Positions 34,722 to 44,706 are shown, counted from the stretch's first letter. The stretch: DNA of 64,000 bases from Hydrogenivirga caldilitoris (GCF_003664005.1 NZ_RCCJ01000001.1:1612001-1676000); one strand, 5' to 3'. Notes: generated by a model not told the origin, from the sequence alone. Translations and numbers: made by a program.

Positions 34722-35350
34722 TTGATAACAGACTGGACGTGAAACCACCTGAACCGAAGATAGTGGGACCGGACTACGTCCAGTCCTTTGATACCATGTC
34801 TTCGGAAGACTTTATGAAGATATACCTTGAAACCCTGAAGTTCCAGGACCCCTTCAACCAACAGGACCTCTCCAAGTCCTTAGAAGACGTGGTAAAGCTC
34901 AACCAGATAAAGTTCTACACTGATATGAAGGGGTTCATGGAGGGCTTTAAAGCCTGGATGAATCAGATAACCTTTATGCAGACTATAAGCCTGATAGGTA
35001 AAAACTTCGTGTTTGCAGCGGACACTTTGGATACGGTAAAGGGAGGGGAATACCATATTCTCTCGGGAGAGAGGGTGAGGGGGGTCACCGTAAAGGTATA
35101 TGACGGGGATGAGGTTATAAAAGAGTTTGAGATGGACCTGGAGAGGGGACTTAATACCTTGGACACAAGTGACCTTCCCCAAGGACAGTTCACGGTAAAG
35201 CTCTTCAAGGGGGACTATGAGCTTCCAGGCTGGCAACTCGGTTTTAAGGATACAGTCAAATCAGCCGGTATAGTAAACGGAGAGCTTATGCTTGACCTAC
35301 TCTCCGGCAGGCAGGTTTCTTCATCTCAAATCATTTACGCGGAGGGTTAA
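34718..35350 (+). CDS. flgD: Flagellar hook capping protein FlgD
   Basis: 210 residues. The N-terminal half has the FlgD signature (EDFMKIYLETLKFQDPFNQQ, quoted at its limit) and AAL/SLIGKNF-type motif (QTISLIGKNFVF). The C-terminal half is a tudor/FNIII-like domain (GEYHILSGERVRGVTVKVYD). It acts as scaffold while FlgE polymerises into the hook. It starts inside the AbrB-like gene's stop and is followed 3 nt later by flgE. Confidence 0.93.
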   Translation: MIDNRLDVKPPEPKIVGPDYVQSFDTMSSEDFMKIYLETLKFQDPFNQQDLSKSLEDVVKLNQIKFYTDMKGFMEGFKAWMNQITFMQTISLIGKNFVFAADTLDTVKGGEYHILSGERVRGVTVKVYDGDEVIKEFEMDLERGLNTLDTSDLPQGQFTVKLFKGDYELPGWQLGFKDTVKSAGIVNGELMLDLLSGRQVSSSQIIYAEG

Positions 35351-35353
35351 GAG

Positions 35354-36832
35354 ATGTTAAGGAGTTTCTTCAATGCCGTAACAGGGATGGATGCTTCCCG
35401 ATTTTGGATTGACGTAACCTCCGACAACCTGTCAAACGTTAATACAGTAGCCTTTAAAGCCCAGAGACCCCTGTTTCAAGATGTTATATCCTCGGTTACC
35501 ATAGGTCTCAACGTCGTAACCGGAACCATAAAATCAACCACATACGGAGCAGGAGTTATAGTTGACAGCACTCAAAAGTTCTGGACGATAGGGAACTTCA
35601 AACAGACAGGCGTGAATACAGACCTTGCAATCCAGGGAAGGGGTCTCTTCATACTTAAAGACCCCATAACCGGTGCAAATCTGTACACGAGAGACGGACA
35701 GTTCCGACTCAGTAGAGAAGGGTATATGGTAAACTCAGGGGGTTTTTACCTCCAGGGCTTCAGGCTCAACGAGAAAGGAGAGGTTGTGGGGACAGGGCTG
35801 GAGAATATCCACGTTGAACAACAACTTCAGCCAAGACCTACAGGGCAGATTTCCTTCCTTCAGCCCACAAACCTAAATGCAGAAGCTATCCCACCGACTG
35901 CAGCTTTTGACCCTACAAACACAACTTCATACAACTACAAGTACACTATGACAATATACGACTCCCTTGGGAATGAGTACCAGGCGGATATCTATTTCAA
36001 AAAGGACACAGCGACCAACACGTGGAGAATATTTGCCCTAAGCGATTACGACGGAGATGGTAACTTGGAGAATTTGATATCTGACTCCTACAGATCGGGT
36101 TTTGAGACATCTGGAGGAAATACGTACAACTACCAGACCATAGTGTTTGACGCTGCAACGGGTAAGATAGACGAAGACGATACACAAACCGCAAATGCTG
36201 CAGCATTCAACGTTGTCCCTGTGGGAAATAAAAACTACTTCTTCCTCCAGTTCTTTGACACGGCAAACCCACCCTCTGACGTGACCGGAGCGGCCCAGAC
36301 CCTGGATACTTCCTCAGGTGGAACTCTTGGCAGCACTGTGGAGGGTCTCACGACCACACCTGGAATGATATTCACCATCGGCGATGAGCTTACCTCTGAC
36401 ACAGACACGAACTTGATTCAGAACTCCTACGCAAATCAGTTTGCCTCTGACTTCGTTGTTACCATGGAGCAGAATGGATATGCGAAGGGAGACCTTATAG
36501 ATGTTTACGTTCTTTCAGAAGACGGCTCCGTAGTCGCCGTTTACTCAAATGGTAAGTCCCTGCCCCTATACAGGGTTGCCGTAGCCGTGTTTGCAGACCC
36601 GGAGGAACTTACCAAGAAGGGTGCCAATCTTTACACTTCCATAACTACACCGACCATATTACTGGCTGGAGGTGCAGAGAAGGTCAGGTCTGGAATGCTT
36701 GAGATGTCAAACGTGGACATAGCGAAAGAGTTTATAAACCTGATAACTGCCCAGAGGGCTTATCAAGCTAATGCCAGGGTGATAACCACAGCCAACACGA
36801 TACTTGATGAAACTGTTAATATTGTTAGATAA
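35354..36832 (+). CDS. flgE: Flagellar hook protein FlgE
   Basis: 492 residues. The N-terminal rod/hook motif (VTSDNLSNVNTVAFKAQRP) and the C-terminal coiled segment (SNVDIAKEFINLITAQRAYQ, ANARVITTANTILDETVNIV) are standard for axial proteins. A long central region with Thr, Asn and Asp-rich repeats forms the variable outer hook domains. It lies between flgD and fliL. The ATG at 35354 follows GGAGGG, although the spacing overlaps the flgD stop. Confidence 0.95.
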   Translation: MLRSFFNAVTGMDASRFWIDVTSDNLSNVNTVAFKAQRPLFQDVISSVTIGLNVVTGTIKSTTYGAGVIVDSTQKFWTIGNFKQTGVNTDLAIQGRGLFILKDPITGANLYTRDGQFRLSREGYMVNSGGFYLQGFRLNEKGEVVGTGLENIHVEQQLQPRPTGQISFLQPTNLNAEAIPPTAAFDPTNTTSYNYKYTMTIYDSLGNEYQADIYFKKDTATNTWRIFALSDYDGDGNLENLISDSYRSGFETSGGNTYNYQTIVFDAATGKIDEDDTQTANAAAFNVVPVGNKNYFFLQFFDTANPPSDVTGAAQTLDTSSGGTLGSTVEGLTTTPGMIFTIGDELTSDTDTNLIQNSYANQFASDFVVTMEQNGYAKGDLIDVYVLSEDGSVVAVYSNGKSLPLYRVAVAVFADPEELTKKGANLYTSITTPTILLAGGAEKVRSGMLEMSNVDIAKEFINLITAQRAYQANARVITTANTILDETVNIVR

Positions 36833-36840
36833 TAAGAGCC

Positions 36841-37347
36841 ATGGCTGACGAGGAGAGGGAGGCACAGCAGGCAGAGGAGGCGACCGGCGGAGGCAAGGGC
36901 AAGCTCCTCCTTGTCGTCCTCCTTCTCCTCTCCCTTTTAATAGGTGGAGGCGCGGGAGCTTACTTCTTCCTGTTCGCTAAAAAGGACGAAGATAAAAAAG
37001 AGGAAACCCCTAAACCGAGAGTTTCTCCGGAAGCAGTTGGAGTTATGTATAAACTGGAGCCAGCCTTCATAGTGAACCTCGCAGACCCAGAGCTGACTAT
37101 GTATGCCAGGGTTTCCATAACTCTTGAGGTTTCTTCTCCAGAGGTAGTCATGGAGGTTCAAAAGAGGGAACCTATAATAAGAGATGCGGTCATTGAGATA
37201 CTTTCAAATAAAACTTCAAGAGAGCTAAGGTCTCCTGAGGGAAGAGAACAGCTGAAGCTTGAACTCATAAAGAGGATAAACACAATACTGGTGCAGGGGG
37301 GAGTGAGGAACATATACTTCACCGAATTCGTAGTCCAGGCAGAGTGA
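36841..37347 (+). CDS. fliL: Flagellar basal-body protein FliL
   Basis: 168 residues. A charged N-terminus is followed by one membrane helix (about residues 20-42, LLLVVLLLLSLLIGGGAGAYFF) and a periplasmic domain that begins YKLEPAFIVNLADPE, the FliL core. It supports stator function near the motor. Its stop overlaps the fliO start (TGATG). Confidence 0.93.
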   Translation: MADEEREAQQAEEATGGGKGKLLLVVLLLLSLLIGGGAGAYFFLFAKKDEDKKEETPKPRVSPEAVGVMYKLEPAFIVNLADPELTMYARVSITLEVSSPEVVMEVQKREPIIRDAVIEILSNKTSRELRSPEGREQLKLELIKRINTILVQGGVRNIYFTEFVVQAE

Positions 37348-37673
37348 TGGAGTTTTCCCAGTACCTGATAAAGGTTTTGATTTCCTTGCTGATAGTGTTG
37401 GGGGCAGCAGTCTTGCTCCTTCCCTTCATTTTAAGGAAGTTCATTGGAGTTAAGGGCTTCGGTGGCAAGGGAAACTTTGAAATAAAGAAGATTGCACCTA
37501 TAACAAAGAGTGTTTTCATAGTTGAGCTTGAGGTAAAGGGTAATACAGTAGTCCTATGTGTTAGTGAAAGAGGGGCTGATGTAATATATAGGGAGTATGG
37601 TAACAACCTTCCTTCTTCTAACCTTTCTGAGCCAGGTAGCGTTAGCCCAGAATCAGATAATCCCCCCCATTGA
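37347..37673 (+). CDS. fliO: Flagellar export protein FliO
   Basis: About 108 residues. One N-terminal membrane helix (VLISLLIVLGAAVLLLPFIL) precedes a small cytoplasmic domain with IKKIAPITKSVFIVELEVKG, typical of FliO (a helper for FliP assembly). The ATG at 37347 is preferred over a GTG one codon earlier. Its last 77 nt overlap fliP in another frame. The call rests on position and the weak family pattern. Confidence 0.85.
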   Translation: MEFSQYLIKVLISLLIVLGAAVLLLPFILRKFIGVKGFGGKGNFEIKKIAPITKSVFIVELEVKGNTVVLCVSERGADVIYREYGNNLPSSNLSEPGSVSPESDNPPH

Positions 37674-38334
37674 ATTCAAGATTGGGGATGGAAGCTTAGA
37701 CACCTCTTTAAGGCTTCTGCTCCTTCTTACAATACTTGCCCTTGCCCCTTCCATACTCATAATGACCACATCCTTTATAAGGATAGTTGTGGTTCTGTCT
37801 GTTCTTAGACAGGCATTGGGCATACCACAGGTGCCACCAAACCAGGTGATAATCTCCCTGGCTTTGTTTCTAACCTTTTTCATCATGAAACCTGTATTTG
37901 AGGACATAAATATCAATGCCCTTCAACCTTATATGAAAGAACAGATAAACGACCAAGAGTTTTTCAACAGGGTAACCCTTTTCGCAAAAGACTTCATGCT
38001 CAAGCAAACGAGGAAGGATACCGTGGAGGTCTTCTTAGAAGTTGCCAAACTAAAGAAAGAAGAGAGGGAAAGAATAAAGGAGCCAAAGGACATACCTCTG
38101 AGCATCCTTATACCCGCCTTTATGGTCAGTGAGCTTACAACCGCCTTTGAGATAGTCTTTTTGCTCTATATACCCTTCCTTATAGTTGATATAGTCGTAG
38201 CCTCAATACTGATATCCATGGGAATAATAATGATACCTCCCCAGATAATTTCCCTTCCATTTAAGATAATGCTCTTCGTGCTGGCAAACGGATGGGAACT
38301 TGTTGTCCTATCCCTGGTAAGAAGCTATCAGTAA
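37597..38334 (+). CDS. fliP: Flagellar export gate protein FliP
   Basis: 245 residues. It has a cleavable signal peptide (MVTTFLLLTFLSQVALA) followed by the conserved core: MTTSFIRIVVVLSVLRQALG, IPQVPPNQVIISLALFLTFF and later SILIPAFMVSELTTAFEI and ISLPFKIMLFVLANGWELVV. It overlaps fliO by 77 nt and is followed by fliQ, as usual. Confidence 0.97.
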   Translation: MVTTFLLLTFLSQVALAQNQIIPPIEFKIGDGSLDTSLRLLLLLTILALAPSILIMTTSFIRIVVVLSVLRQALGIPQVPPNQVIISLALFLTFFIMKPVFEDININALQPYMKEQINDQEFFNRVTLFAKDFMLKQTRKDTVEVFLEVAKLKKEERERIKEPKDIPLSILIPAFMVSELTTAFEIVFLLYIPFLIVDIVVASILISMGIIMIPPQIISLPFKIMLFVLANGWELVVLSLVRSYQ

Positions 38335-38345
38335 GGAGGTGGGAG

Positions 38346-38615
38346 ATGTCTCCAGACCTTATAGTGTCCTTAGGGCAGAGAGCCTTGGAGATGGCTGTTC
38401 TACTAGCTCTTCCGGTTCTCCTGGCAACTTTCATAGTGGGACTGGTCGTGAGCATATTCCAGGCGGCAACCCAGATTCAAGAAATGACCCTTGCTTACAT
38501 ACCCAAGATAATTGCAGCAATGGTTACCATATTCCTCCTGGGTGGTTGGATGATGGAAAAGCTCGTTGACTTCACAAGGGAAGTATTCGTAAACATCCCC
38601 GTATGGATAAGATGA
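38346..38615 (+). CDS. fliQ: Flagellar export gate protein FliQ
   Basis: 89 residues and two membrane helices, the exact usual size. Motifs are ALPVLLATFIVGLVVSIFQA, ATQIQEMTLAYIPKI and GGWMM. The frame is open from an earlier ATG (38292) inside fliP, but the ATG at 38346 follows AAGGAGG and gives the family N-terminus (MSPDLIVSLGQRALEM). Confidence 0.96.
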   Translation: MSPDLIVSLGQRALEMAVLLALPVLLATFIVGLVVSIFQAATQIQEMTLAYIPKIIAAMVTIFLLGGWMMEKLVDFTREVFVNIPVWIR

Positions 38616-39376
38616 TAACGCTGGATACTAACAGCTTACTAACCATATCCCTACTATTCTTTCGCGTATTCGCCTTTGTTGTTATGGTTCCCTTCTTTGG
38701 AACTTTCTTCCTGCCAAACTTCGTCAGAGCCTATCTCTCCTTTGCAATTGCGGTTTCCATCTTTATGCTCTCAGATTTAAAACCTATAGAAATAAATTCA
38801 GTTGCAGAGTTCCTGAAGCTTTCTCTGCAGGAAGCTCTTTTTGGTTTTCTTGCAGGTTTTTTTCTGAGGTTGCTGTTTGACAGCATATTTGTAGCTGGGG
38901 AGGTTATAGCGGTAAACACGGGGTTAGGTTTCCTGATGATGTTCTTGCCCCAGCAACCTCAAACCACTGTCCTGGCAGGTTTTTCTACCCTGCTGGCATC
39001 CACTCTCTTCCTAACTCTCGGTGGAGCTGAAGCGGTTTACGTGGGTCTTGTGAAAAGCCTTCAGGGTTTCCCGCTGGGCAGTTTTGACCTTTATTTACTG
39101 AACGGAAAGGCTCTGCTAAACCTCTTTTACAGCAGCTTTTCCACCGGCGTTAAACTTGCACTACCAGTTCTCATAGCATCCCTGTTAACAAACGTAATAC
39201 TTGCAGTTGTAAACCGTTTTATACCTCAGATAAACGTTTTTATGGTGGGGCTGCCCCTTCAGATAACCGTGGGGTTAGTGATACTTCTCCTCTCATTGCC
39301 AATCATTGGGCTTGTTCTAATAAGCCATATGAGGGAGTACATGTTTAACTTTTTGAGGTTTATGGGTTCGGGTTGA
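38603..39376 (+). CDS. fliR: Flagellar export gate protein FliR
   Basis: 257 residues with five to six membrane helices. Family features are the early FFRVFAFVVMVPFFG, the GFFLRLLFDSIFVAGEVIAV stretch and the C-terminal INVFMVGLPLQITVGLVIL. It overlaps fliQ by 13 nt; an internal ATG at 38612 is an alternative start. It forms the export gate with FliP and FliQ. Confidence 0.95.
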   Translation: MDKMITLDTNSLLTISLLFFRVFAFVVMVPFFGTFFLPNFVRAYLSFAIAVSIFMLSDLKPIEINSVAEFLKLSLQEALFGFLAGFFLRLLFDSIFVAGEVIAVNTGLGFLMMFLPQQPQTTVLAGFSTLLASTLFLTLGGAEAVYVGLVKSLQGFPLGSFDLYLLNGKALLNLFYSSFSTGVKLALPVLIASLLTNVILAVVNRFIPQINVFMVGLPLQITVGLVILLLSLPIIGLVLISHMREYMFNFLRFMGSG

Positions 39377-39404
39377 GGACTATATTTAAAGGTTCGGGGG
39401 AAAG

Positions 39405-40460
39405 ATGGCACAGGAGAATAAAACCGAAAAAGCCACACCCTACAGACGGAGGAAGCTAAAGCAGGAAGGTAATGTAGCAAAGAGTATAGAGCTTGCCTCC
39501 TCTCTTACAGTCTTGGTCTCTTCTTTAATTATCTTCTTTACAGGAGCTCTGATATTCAGAGAGGTTGTCGCCTTCCTGATGGCTATTTCCGGGCTCAGAC
39601 CCACCGAGTTCTCCTTGCTTGCTGGTAGTACTATAAAGGAGTCCTTCCTTAATATAGTTAAACTCTTAATACCCTTCTTCGTTGTAACCTTCCTCGTGGT
39701 TATAGGTGCTCACGTAGCCCAGTTCGGTTTCATTTTCACCCTAAAACCCCTACAATTCAAATGGGAAAGGCTGAACCCCTTTGAAGGTATTAAAAAGATG
39801 TTCTCCCTGACCACCCTCTTTGAGCTATCAAAGAACACCCTTAAGGCAGCTCTTCTCTTCGGTATAGCTCTGTTTGTACTGAAGGGGAGCGTTCTGCTTA
39901 TACTGAACTCCGCTCAGATGCCCATTATGGAGGGGGTTAACTTCCTCCTAGACCTTATGATAAAGGTCGTTATTATACTTGGCGTAGTGGCTTTCTTCAT
40001 AGCTCTCCTTGATTACGCCTACAAGAAGTGGGACTATGAACGCAGGATAAGAATGTCAAGGCAAGAGGTGAGGGAAGAGTTCAAACAGCTTGAGGGACAT
40101 CCAGAGGTAAGGGCAAAGGTAAGGGCACGGATGAGAGAGATGGCTCGTGGAAGGATGATGGCAGAAGTCCCCAAGGCAAGTGTCGTTATAACAAACCCGA
40201 CCCATTACGCAGTGGCTCTAAAGTATGATGCCCAAAAGGACAGAGCACCGGTTGTGGTAGCCAAGGGTAAAGGAACTCTCGCTGAAAGGATAATAAGGGT
40301 AGCCCAGGACAACGAAGTCCCCATAATGAGAAAGCCTGAACTTGCAAGGGCTATATACTCTGCAGTTGATGTGGGAGATGAGATACCCCCTGAATTCTAC
40401 AGGGCTGTAGCAGAGATAATAGCCTTTATAACTTTCAGAAAGAAGAGAACCTATGTGTAA
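39405..40460 (+). CDS. flhB: Flagellar export specificity switch protein FlhB
   Basis: 351 residues. It opens with EKTEKATPYRRRKLKQEGN-like sequence, has four membrane helices and a cytoplasmic domain with the autocleavage site NPTH (about residue 264, in VVITNPTHYAVALKYD). Cleavage between N and P switches export from hook to filament proteins. It is the last flagellar gene here; fliM, fliN, flhA and fliF are not in the window. It converges with marC, 4 nt apart. Confidence 0.96.
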   Translation: MAQENKTEKATPYRRRKLKQEGNVAKSIELASSLTVLVSSLIIFFTGALIFREVVAFLMAISGLRPTEFSLLAGSTIKESFLNIVKLLIPFFVVTFLVVIGAHVAQFGFIFTLKPLQFKWERLNPFEGIKKMFSLTTLFELSKNTLKAALLFGIALFVLKGSVLLILNSAQMPIMEGVNFLLDLMIKVVIILGVVAFFIALLDYAYKKWDYERRIRMSRQEVREEFKQLEGHPEVRAKVRARMREMARGRMMAEVPKASVVITNPTHYAVALKYDAQKDRAPVVVAKGKGTLAERIIRVAQDNEVPIMRKPELARAIYSAVDVGDEIPPEFYRAVAEIIAFITFRKKRTYV

Positions 40461-40464
40461 ATAG

Positions 40465-41091
40465 TCACCTGAACAGGAGAAATTTCAAGCCTTCCGTTAT
40501 GAACTGTACCGACACTGCGAGCAGGAGGATTCCTGTAATCCTTGACGCTAAACTTATTCCCACCTTGCCCATAAAGTTATACAGAAAGGTGCTTGAAGAG
40601 AGGACTAAAAAGGCTACAAAGGCAGCACATAAAATTGAACATATCAGAGCCATCAGCTCATAGAAGCTGCCTATAGAAGCCCTGAGGACAAGAACGGTGG
40701 TTATAGTTCCCGGTCCGGAGAGGAGCGGCATAGCTAAGGGTATCAGAGCTATGTTCTCCCTACTTAAGGCGGCCTCTATCTCATGCTTTTTTGCCCTTTC
40801 CTTTAGGAATTCCCCCTGAACAAGATTCAAGGCTATAAGAAACAGGAGTATTCCCCCTCCGACCTTGAAGGCAGGTAGGGTTATACCCATAAGCCTGAAC
40901 ACGAGGTCACCGGTAAACAGAAAGAATAAAAGTATAAGGAAGGCATACTGAGCTGAGCGGCGAACTATTTCCTTCATTTCAGTATCAGAGTATTCCTGAG
41001 AAAGGGATATGACCAAAGGGATACCAGAGAAAGGGTTCATTATGGCGACTATAGAAATAAAAGCTTTAAAGAAGAATATCAGGTACTCCAC
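40465..41091 (-). CDS. MarC family integral membrane protein
   Basis: 208 residues and six membrane helices. The pattern MNPFSGIPLVISLSQEY near the N-terminus and PLAMPLLSGPGTITTVLVL in the middle define the MarC/UPF0056 family. Physiological role is not established for this family. A TATAAT-like box lies upstream of the start on the minus strand, within the region that also holds the nrd promoter on the plus strand. Confidence 0.88.
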   Translation of the reverse strand: MEYLIFFFKAFISIVAIMNPFSGIPLVISLSQEYSDTEMKEIVRRSAQYAFLILLFFLFTGDLVFRLMGITLPAFKVGGGILLFLIALNLVQGEFLKERAKKHEIEAALSRENIALIPLAMPLLSGPGTITTVLVLRASIGSFYELMALICSILCAAFVAFLVLSSSTFLYNFMGKVGISLASRITGILLLAVSVQFITEGLKFLLFR

Positions 41092-41096
41092 AGAGC

Positions 41097-41125
41097 TTGT
41101 ATTATATCAAGGGCTTATATATAAT
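41097..41125 (+). promoter_or_regulatory. Predicted promoter of the nrdAB operon
   Basis: TTGTAT (41097-41102), 17 nt, then TATAAT (41120-41125). The predicted start is about 41132, giving a leader of about 150 nt to nrdA that contains a possible small ORF. I looked for an NrdR box (ACACAATATATTGTGT-like) and did not find a convincing one. Confidence 0.55.
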
Positions 41126-41154
41126 ACATTCCCCTTTTTGCAGGAGGCACATGG

Positions 41155-41295
41155 ATGTTGAAAGATTTTTATAAGTTCTATCAATTACTTTTTGCTCCGG
41201 GTAAATTGTGCCGCCAACACAACGATATAGGGTTATACCGGGTTTTTGACAAGACCTCTAAAATAGCCTCATGGAGGGGACAACCATGGAAGTAG
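41155..41295 (+). CDS. Possible 46-residue leader ORF upstream of nrdA
   Basis: Unrecognised. The ATG at 41155 has AGGAGG seven nt upstream, a better ribosome site than nrdA's own. The peptide starts [19 protein letters not shown] and ends SWRGQPWK. Its stop lies 10 nt inside nrdA in another frame, so translation could be coupled. It may be a small protein, a regulatory leader or a chance frame. A TAAAAT box 6 nt before the ATG at 41271 offers a rival leaderless start for nrdA. Confidence 0.35.
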   Translation: MLKDFYKFYQLLFAPGKLCRQHNDIGLYRVFDKTSKIASWRGQPWK

Positions 41296-43589
41296 TAAAG
41301 AGAAGTGGAAAGCGCGAAAAGCTTGACATAAACAAGATCAGGATAGCTCTGGAGTTTGCCTTTAAGGGTCTCAACGTAGACCCTCTGGAACTGGAAACGG
41401 ACGCCCAGATCCAGTTCAGGGACGGTATAACTACCGAGGAGATACAGGCTGTCCTCATAAGAACAGCGGCGGAAAAGGTCTCCCCAGAAACTCCAGATTG
41501 GCAGTATGCAGCAGCCAGGTTATTACTGTACGACCTTTATAAGAAGGTTGCTCATATAAGAGGGTATGAGGTCAGAGATGAGCTTTCAAAGGACTACAGA
41601 CCTTATAACGTTGAAGGTTTTTATAACTTCGTCAAGAAGTATGTCCAGGAAGGTATATACGGAGACTATCTTCTCAAGCACTATTCTGAGGAGGATTTTA
41701 AAGAGTTATCAAAACACATTAAACCCGAAAGAGACCTCTACTTCAACTATACAGGGATAAAAATTCTGGCAGACAGGTATCTTGCAAGGAACGAAGATGG
41801 AATGGTAATAGAGCTTCCCCAGGAGATGTATATGCTCATATCCATGACCCTTGCAATCCCAGAAAGGCAAGAGGAAAGAGTGAAGTGGGCAAAGGAGTTC
41901 TATGACCTGCTATCAGAGCACCTCATTACTGTTGCAACGCCAACCCTCATGAACGCAAGGAGACCCTTCACCCAGCTCTCTTCCTGTTTTATCCTCACAG
42001 TAGACGACGACCTGTATGACATCTTTGACAACGTCCAGAAGGCCGCTCAGATATCAAAACATGCAGGAGGGCTGGGAATATACCTTGGAAAGCTGAGAGC
42101 CACAGGAGCACCTATAAGGAAGTTTAAGGGAGCGAGCTCCGGAGTTATACCAGTTGTGAAAGTCATAAACGACGTTATGACTTATGTGGATCAGCTGGGC
42201 ATGAGGAAAGGTTCTGCCTCTATAACTCTGGACATATGGCACAAGGACATCCTTGACTTTTTAGAGGTAAAAACTAACGCGGGAGATGAAAGGAAGAAGG
42301 CTCACGACATACATCCGGCGATCTCTATCCCGGACATATTTATGAGGAGGGTTGCAAACAGGGAGAAGTGGACACTCCTTGACCCGTACTACACCAAAAA
42401 CGTACGGGATGGCAAAAACCTGGAAGACCTGTGGGGTGAAGCTTTTGAAGAGGAATACCTGAGACTTGAAAGAGAGCTCCCAAAGGAAGCTAAGAAAGAA
42501 GTTGATGCCTTTGACCTCTGGAAGAGGCTTCTTACAGTCGCCTTTGAAACGGGAGAGCCTTACATATTCTTCAGAGACCACGCTAACAAGAAGAACCCTA
42601 ACAAGCATGCGGGAGTAGTTTACTCAAGTAACCTCTGCCATGAGATAGTGCAGAACATGAGCGTTACCAGACATCTGAGCAGGGAACTTAATCAGGAGAC
42701 AGGAGAGATAACCTACAGGAAGCAGTCCGGTGACGTGGTCGTGTGTAACCTTGGCTCAATAAACCTCGGAAAGGTTCACACGAAAGAAACCATGGAAAAG
42801 GTTGTCCCCAAGCTCGTGAGGCTCTTGGACAACGTAATAGAGATGAACTACTACGCTATTCCGGAAGCCCAGTACACCAACAAGAGATACCGTGCCATAG
42901 GCATAGGGGTCTCCAATTACCATTACTGTCTCGTTAAGAACGGAATTCAGTGGGAGTCTGAGGAGCACCTGAGGTTCACAGACAGGCTCTTTGAGCTTAT
43001 AGCTTTCTATGCGGTTAAAGGCTCTATGGAGCTGGCAAAGGAGAGGGGCAAGTACAGACTCTTTGAGGGCTCGGACTGGAGTAGGGGTATATTCTTTGGA
43101 AGAAAGATAGAGGAAATTGAAGAAAACTCCAGGGAAAACGGAAACAACCTGCCCTGGAAAGAGCTTTCGGAGGAAGTGAGGGAGCACGGAATGAGGAACG
43201 CCTATCTGATAGCTCTTATGCCAACAGGAAGCACTTCGCTCATACTTGGGGCAACTCCCTCTATTGACCCGATATTTGCCAAATACTACAAAGAGGAGAA
43301 CATGAGTGGCATACTTCCCCAGGTTCCTCCTGAGATAGACAGGTTCTTCTGGCATTACAAGAGCGCATACCACATTGACCAGGAGTGGGTAATAAGGGCG
43401 GCAGCGGTCCGGCAGAAATGGATAGATCAGGCTCAATCCCTGAACCTCTTTATAGACCCTGAGAAGATTGACGGACCAAAACTTTCCAAGATATACCAGC
43501 TCGCCTGGGAGCTCGGACTCAAGACTATCTACTATTTAAGGAGCAAGTCTATAACCGACATAGAGGAGTGTGAGAGCTGTGCAGTTTAG
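41286..43589 (+). CDS. nrdA: Ribonucleotide reductase class I, large subunit
   Basis: 767 residues from this start. An N-terminal ATP-cone ([16 protein letters not shown]) gives allosteric activity control. The active-site cysteines are in LSSCFIL (about 234), SNLCHEI and [12 protein letters not shown], and the C-terminal redox pair is ECESCAV. It makes deoxynucleotides with NrdB. The ATG at 41286 follows GGAGGGG; an in-frame ATG at 41271 is the alternative. The gene is continuous, with no intein. Confidence 0.96.
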   Translation: MEVVKRSGKREKLDINKIRIALEFAFKGLNVDPLELETDAQIQFRDGITTEEIQAVLIRTAAEKVSPETPDWQYAAARLLLYDLYKKVAHIRGYEVRDELSKDYRPYNVEGFYNFVKKYVQEGIYGDYLLKHYSEEDFKELSKHIKPERDLYFNYTGIKILADRYLARNEDGMVIELPQEMYMLISMTLAIPERQEERVKWAKEFYDLLSEHLITVATPTLMNARRPFTQLSSCFILTVDDDLYDIFDNVQKAAQISKHAGGLGIYLGKLRATGAPIRKFKGASSGVIPVVKVINDVMTYVDQLGMRKGSASITLDIWHKDILDFLEVKTNAGDERKKAHDIHPAISIPDIFMRRVANREKWTLLDPYYTKNVRDGKNLEDLWGEAFEEEYLRLERELPKEAKKEVDAFDLWKRLLTVAFETGEPYIFFRDHANKKNPNKHAGVVYSSNLCHEIVQNMSVTRHLSRELNQETGEITYRKQSGDVVVCNLGSINLGKVHTKETMEKVVPKLVRLLDNVIEMNYYAIPEAQYTNKRYRAIGIGVSNYHYCLVKNGIQWESEEHLRFTDRLFELIAFYAVKGSMELAKERGKYRLFEGSDWSRGIFFGRKIEEIEENSRENGNNLPWKELSEEVREHGMRNAYLIALMPTGSTSLILGATPSIDPIFAKYYKEENMSGILPQVPPEIDRFFWHYKSAYHIDQEWVIRAAAVRQKWIDQAQSLNLFIDPEKIDGPKLSKIYQLAWELGLKTIYYLRSKSITDIEECESCAV

Positions 43590-43641
43590 ACTTTAAAAAC
43601 TGTAAAAAAGAACGAAATTAAAAAGCCGGAGGAGGTAGGCG

Positions 43642-44694
43642 ATGTTAGATAGTTCTGAGAAGGTGCTTCAGAGGAAGCTTATATTCAACCCGGAGGGCGC
43701 AAGGGAAGCTTCAGAGAGGAGAGTCATAAACGGAAACCCAACCAACATCATAGAGCTTAACAATATCAAGTATGCCTGGGCTTTTGACCTTTACAAGACC
43801 ATGGGATTTTCCAACTTCTGGATACCCGAAGAGATACCCCTGATGGAGGATAAGAAGCAGTATGAGAGGGTACTCTCAGATTACGAGAGGAGAGCTTACG
43901 AGCTCGTCCTGAGTTTCCTTATAGCTCTTGACTCCTTCCAAGTAGATATGCTCAAGGACTTTGCGAGGATGATAACCGCTCCGGAGATAGAGATGGCTCT
44001 CACCGCCCAGGAATTTCAGGAGTCAGTACACGCCTACTCTTACCAGTTCATACTTGAATCGGTGGTAGACCCCATAAAAGCCGACGAGATATATAACTTC
44101 TGGAGGGAAGATGAAAGACTTAGGGAGAGGAACGAAGTCGTTGCTGAGGTCTACAACGAGTTTATAAGAAAACCCTCCCAAGAGAACTTTATTAAGGCTG
44201 TGATAGGAAATTATATACTGGAGTCCCTTTACTTCTATTCGGGTTTTGCCTTCTTTTACACCCTTGGAAGGCAGGGTAAAATGACCAACACCGTCCAGCA
44301 GATAAAGTATATAAACAGAGACGAGCTAACCCACGTGACCCTCTTCAGGAATATGATCCTATCCCTTCAAAAAGAACAACCTGAGCTCTTCACGCCCGAA
44401 ATAAAGAAGTGGATATCTGAATACTTCAAATACGCTATAGACCAGGAGATAAAGTGGGGGCAGTACGTAACACAGGACCAGATACTCGGTATAAATAATA
44501 CCCTGATAGACAGGTACATAAAGTATCTCGGAAACCTCAGGGTAACCCAGATAGGTTTTCAGCCCCTGTATCCAGAAATAACTGAGAATCCCATGAAGTG
44601 GATAGATGACTTCAGAAAGATAAACAACACAAAGACCGACTTCTTCCAGAGAAAACCCCAGACCTACGCTAAGGCTAACGAACTTAAGTGGTAA
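43642..44694 (+). CDS. nrdB: Ribonucleotide reductase class I, small (radical) subunit
   Basis: 350 residues. Metal ligands can be placed by comparison with E. coli: Asp 97 (IALDSFQ), Glu 127 and His 130 (QESVHAYSY), and later RDELTHVTLF. The radical-site tyrosine is kept as Tyr 134, four residues after His 130. So this looks like an ordinary tyrosyl-radical R2. The ATG has GGAGGAGG upstream, 52 nt after nrdA. No intein. Confidence 0.96.
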   Translation: MLDSSEKVLQRKLIFNPEGAREASERRVINGNPTNIIELNNIKYAWAFDLYKTMGFSNFWIPEEIPLMEDKKQYERVLSDYERRAYELVLSFLIALDSFQVDMLKDFARMITAPEIEMALTAQEFQESVHAYSYQFILESVVDPIKADEIYNFWREDERLRERNEVVAEVYNEFIRKPSQENFIKAVIGNYILESLYFYSGFAFFYTLGRQGKMTNTVQQIKYINRDELTHVTLFRNMILSLQKEQPELFTPEIKKWISEYFKYAIDQEIKWGQYVTQDQILGINNTLIDRYIKYLGNLRVTQIGFQPLYPEITENPMKWIDDFRKINNTKTDFFQRKPQTYAKANELKW

Positions 44695-44706
44695 AATTCT
44701 CTCCTT

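Noticed and set aside
41132-41285. NrdR box upstream of nrdA
   Set aside because: ACACAACGATATAGGG keeps only the left half of the consensus and has no partner site; not convincing.
42756-43436. 226-codon open frame antisense to nrdA (and others at 44359-44886, 2886-3344, 31487-31945)
   Set aside because: They lie wholly or mostly opposite well-supported genes, have no family motifs or ribosome sites, and their composition is what a complementary strand of purine-rich genes gives.
41271-44694. Possible inteins in nrdA or nrdB
   Set aside because: I recall interrupted ribonucleotide reductase genes in Aquifex, but both proteins here have normal length, and no intein blocks or unexplained insertions were seen.
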